Below, in pieces: positions 36,828-39,016 of a stretch of 39,016 nt of DNA. The notes beneath the pieces are model-generated. The model was not told the origin of the DNA and searched no databases. It worked only from the letters and a program-made list of their open reading frames with translations. Position 1 is the stretch's first letter, and every line of letters begins with the position of its first letter. Source of the stretch: an uncultured Clostridia bacterium (GTDB lineage: Bacteria > Bacillota > Clostridia > TANB77 > CAG-508); NCBI GenBank assembly GCA_947594065.1, contig CANQDX010000012.1, positions 1-39,016 of the forward strand, given 5' to 3'. The translations under genes and the position numbers were made by a program.

Positions 36828-38490
36828 TTATTCCCTCACTAACTCTGTATTTTAAAGCAAAATTTTTACAGTATTTTATTTCATCATTACTTAATTTATA
36901 TTCTTTACCTATGCAATCATCTATTTCATCAATTATGTCTTTACACAACTTATGTTTATATTCATAATTCGTTTGTTTTGATCCTATATATTTCTTTGTT
37001 TTTTCAAGTTTATTTTCCAACTTCTTGTATAATTTTTCATACATTTTATTATCTTTTAATTCTTTTGGCAATATAAAATGTCTTAACTCTTTTGTAGTAA
37101 TATGCCAACAATCCGATATTATAGTCCAGTATACCCAAAATAGACTAGAATTTAATAAGCATAATATAAAATAATAATATTCATTTTCGTATTTAAATTT
37201 TTTATATTCATTACTTCCTGGGTTAAAAGTAAATGCTTTAATCCAAAATGTCGCTCTCATATTTATATTTATTTCTTTTCCATTTTGATTTTGAAAATCA
37301 TATAAATTATTTTTTTCTTCAGTATAAATTTTTTTATATATGCTTTCCTCTATCTTATTACCTATTTTAGGAATATAATCCATTATATCACATTTTTCTA
37401 TTCTTTTAATTTCTCTTCCATTTAATAATTCTTTTCTTTCTTCTTTATACCAATGTTTATAATTTGATGAATATATTTCCTTACTTGAGTTACCTAATCT
37501 AAAAATTAAAATTGTTAATTTTTGATGTACTCCAGTAAATAAGCAGTCTGGTCTATCTGCGAAATTAAGTAAAAATTGTTTTTCCGATTTTTCATAAATA
37601 AATTCTCTAATCTTGTTCATTCTTGGAGTTGCTACATATGATAACGGAATAATATATCCTAAGACTGTATTTTCATTACTCATATTTATACTGTTTTTTA
37701 AAACATCTGCATAAATATTTCCAAAATTATTTTCTAATTTGCATTTATTTTCCTTTTGATACTTTCCATATTCTACATACGGAGGATTTCCAACTATAAT
37801 ATCAAATTTCATCTTGATTTTTTCATATTTTTGTATATAATCAATTGTAAAAAATCTTTTATTTATTATCTCTGCTAATTTGTTAAACGATTCTTTTTTT
37901 TGTAGTTTATTTATTAATGTAAAATATATTCTTAATTTGCATATGTCAATCGATTCATTATCTATATCATTTCCATACATTGTTTCAGCTATTTTTAAAA
38001 CAATTTCATCTGTTATTTCTTCATATTTCAATATTTCAAACTTTACATTTATAGCATTTATTAAAAATTCTCCTGTACCGCAAGTAGGATCAAAAACTGT
38101 ATATTTATACAAAATATTATTTTTTTCCTCTTTTAGATTTCTAAGAATTTCAATACAATCTTCATCATTATGTGTTTGATTTAGTTCTCTATTTACTTTC
38201 ATAAGAAATGAATTACATATAATATACCTTGCTACATCATCCGATGTGTAATACACTCCGTTATTTTTTTGTTTTTTGCTTTTTTCATTTAGTTTAAATA
38301 AACTTAATTGAAAACTCTCATCCGTTATAAATTTTATATCATTTTTATTAATAGAATCATCAAAATCATACTTTTTGTAATTTTTATCTAGTAATATTTT
38401 TAACGCACTATAGATTTCATTTATATAATTTTCTGATTGAGATAACCTATTAATAGTTATATTTCTAACTTTTTGTTTTACATTAGTCAT
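36820..38490 (-). CDS. DNA adenine N6-methyltransferase, TaqI/Eco57I-like
   Basis: The 556-residue protein is a gamma-class amino-methyltransferase: motif X NGVYYTS (77-83), SAM motif I FDPTCGTG (133-140), GNDID (173-177) and catalytic NPPY (235-238). The C-terminal half resembles a TaqI-like target recognition domain with terminal helices. It lacks an N-terminal PD-(D/E)XK motif, so it is not a fused Type IIG enzyme. It follows the small regulator by 31 bp and is coupled to the C5 methyltransferase. Together they could mark the two strands of a non-palindromic site. Confidence 0.88.
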   Translation of the reverse strand: MTNVKQKVRNITINRLSQSENYINEIYSALKILLDKNYKKYDFDDSINKNDIKFITDESFQLSLFKLNEKSKKQKNNGVYYTSDDVARYIICNSFLMKVNRELNQTHNDEDCIEILRNLKEEKNNILYKYTVFDPTCGTGEFLINAINVKFEILKYEEITDEIVLKIAETMYGNDIDNESIDICKLRIYFTLINKLQKKESFNKLAEIINKRFFTIDYIQKYEKIKMKFDIIVGNPPYVEYGKYQKENKCKLENNFGNIYADVLKNSINMSNENTVLGYIIPLSYVATPRMNKIREFIYEKSEKQFLLNFADRPDCLFTGVHQKLTILIFRLGNSSKEIYSSNYKHWYKEERKELLNGREIKRIEKCDIMDYIPKIGNKIEESIYKKIYTEEKNNLYDFQNQNGKEININMRATFWIKAFTFNPGSNEYKKFKYENEYYYFILCLLNSSLFWVYWTIISDCWHITTKELRHFILPKELKDNKMYEKLYKKLENKLEKTKKYIGSKQTNYEYKHKLCKDIIDEIDDCIGKEYKLSNDEIKYCKNFALKYRVSEGIND

Positions 38491-38521
38491 AGTTATTTTC
38501 TTTCTCCTTTTTATAATATAT

Positions 38522-38740
38522 CTACTTTTTTTCCCACCTTATTTCATATCCCAAAATATCTGCAATTTTTTTAACTTCAGAATATCTTATAGTTTCTTTA
38601 GTTAACTTATTCGATAAATTTTGTAATGCTACTTTACTTTTTCTGTCACTTAATCTGTTAGCAACTTCTCCCATTTGCCAACCACTAAAAGTAATATATC
38701 CCTTGATTTCATCTTTTATAGTTTGTTCCTTTTCTTTCAT
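38522..38740 (-). CDS. Small HTH regulator of the second restriction-modification operon
   Basis: The 72 residues fit a compact helix-turn-helix protein often found in clostridial genomes, with FSGWQMGEVANRLSD, QNLSNKLTK, IRYSEVKKIADILGYEI. As first gene of the operon it could act as the controller that delays nuclease expression. GGGGG lies before the ATG. The promoter upstream is TTGCAT-17-TATAAA on the minus strand. Confidence 0.75.
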   Translation of the reverse strand: MKEKEQTIKDEIKGYITFSGWQMGEVANRLSDRKSKVALQNLSNKLTKETIRYSEVKKIADILGYEIRWEKK

Positions 38741-38772
38741 TCTGGTCCCCCAAATAATTATTATTCAATATA

Positions 38773-38801
38773 TTTATATCATATAATATAATTCTATGCA
38801 A
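38773..38801 (-). promoter_or_regulatory. Promoter of the second restriction-modification operon
   Basis: On the minus strand TTGCAT (38796-38801) and TATAAA (38773-38778) are separated by 17 bp. Confidence 0.6.
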
Positions 38802-38831
38802 TATTTATTTTATATTATATTAAATAAATAT
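38801..38831 (-). terminator. AT-only hairpin after the partial right-edge gene
   Basis: ATATTTATTT (38801-38810) pairs with AAATAAATAT (38822-38831). It lies 9 nt after the stop of the partial gene and abuts the next promoter. It has no GC, so it is weak at best. Confidence 0.35.
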
Positions 38832-38840
38832 AATATTATA

Positions 38841-39016
38841 TTATTTAATATAATTGTTACGATTAATTTCTTGCCACACATCTAAATCAAGTTTTTTATC
38901 AATAAGATTTAGCATTGTCTTTTGTCTTTTATATATAGATTGCATTAAATGTAAAAGTTCTTGTCTATCTCTTTCTGAAATTTGTGTAGCAAATGTGCAA
39001 ATATGCTTTATATCTT
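38841..39016 (-). CDS. Unknown protein, C-terminal end only (runs off right edge)
   Basis: The last 57 codons of a minus-strand gene are present, ending at a TAA at 38841-38843. The fragment is helical and charged (FATQISERDRQELLHLM ... KTMLNLIDKK ... VWQEINRNNYIK). No family is recognised. The absence of in-frame stops up to the window edge and the amphipathic pattern support real coding. Confidence 0.55.
   Translation of the reverse strand, partial: DIKHICTFATQISERDRQELLHLMQSIYKRQKTMLNLIDKKLDLDVWQEINRNNYIK

Noticed and set aside
36820-38490. Type IIG fused restriction-methyltransferase or BREX PglX
   Set aside because: The protein is too short, lacks an N-terminal nuclease motif, and no other BREX genes are present.
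21480-39016. CRISPR array in the defence island
   Set aside because: No regularly spaced direct repeats were seen; the only long repeated arms are the two terminator hairpins.
1-39016. tRNA or rRNA genes
   Set aside because: No cloverleaf with GGTTCGA-type T-loop and no rRNA-like conserved stretch was recognised on either strand.

Overview
The window is AT-rich low-GC Bacillota DNA, most likely from a member of Clostridia. Three things point there: RpoB with an acidic tail, MinD/MinE next to RodA, and a LolA-like protein beside EndoA/MazF, an arrangement that recalls the Bacillus ydcC-alr-ndoAI-ndoA and clostridial gerS-alr loci. No species can be named from the sequence alone. Sigma-A type promoters of the TTGACA-17-TATAAT class and Rho-independent hairpins are easy to see. 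Several start codons lie a few bases downstream of the longest reading frame.

Positions 1-21.2 kb are housekeeping, almost all on the minus strand. The str operon rpsL-rpsG-fusA-tuf has a near-consensus promoter at 3962-3990, and tuf runs off the left edge. A lone smc gene sits behind it with its own terminator. A single plus-strand HD-GYP gene follows, then a minus-strand block minD-minE-rodA-dusB-(LolA-like)-mazF. Next come rpoC and rpoB. rpoB has a consensus promoter and a leader of about 290 nt with a terminator-like hairpin; no rplKAJL genes lie before it.

Positions 21.5-39 kb are an accessory defence island. In order: a P-loop kinase gene broken by one base in a C6 tract; a D12-class adenine methyltransferase; a regulator plus two nuclease genes (EVE/PUA-like with PD-(D/E)XK, and HNH); a gene-poor stretch with strong hairpins and a small plus-strand gene; two all-helical genes, one with a HEPN R-x4-H motif; a Fic protein with its own repressor domain; a Gabija-like pair (OLD ATPase-TOPRIM and UvrD-like helicase) with an HNH gene as third cistron; and a second restriction-modification operon made of a small regulator, an N6-adenine methyltransferase, a C5-cytosine methyltransferase and an HNH nuclease. 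A partial unknown gene ends at the right edge.

The island genes probably protect against phage and plasmid DNA: methyltransferases mark self, nucleases cut unmarked DNA, Gabija-like proteins respond to invading replication, and the Fic and HEPN proteins look like toxin or abortive-infection effectors. The most novel-looking parts are the HEPN-containing pair behind the Fic gene, the third HNH gene in the Gabija-like operon, and the two-nuclease cassette next to the Dam-like methyltransferase.
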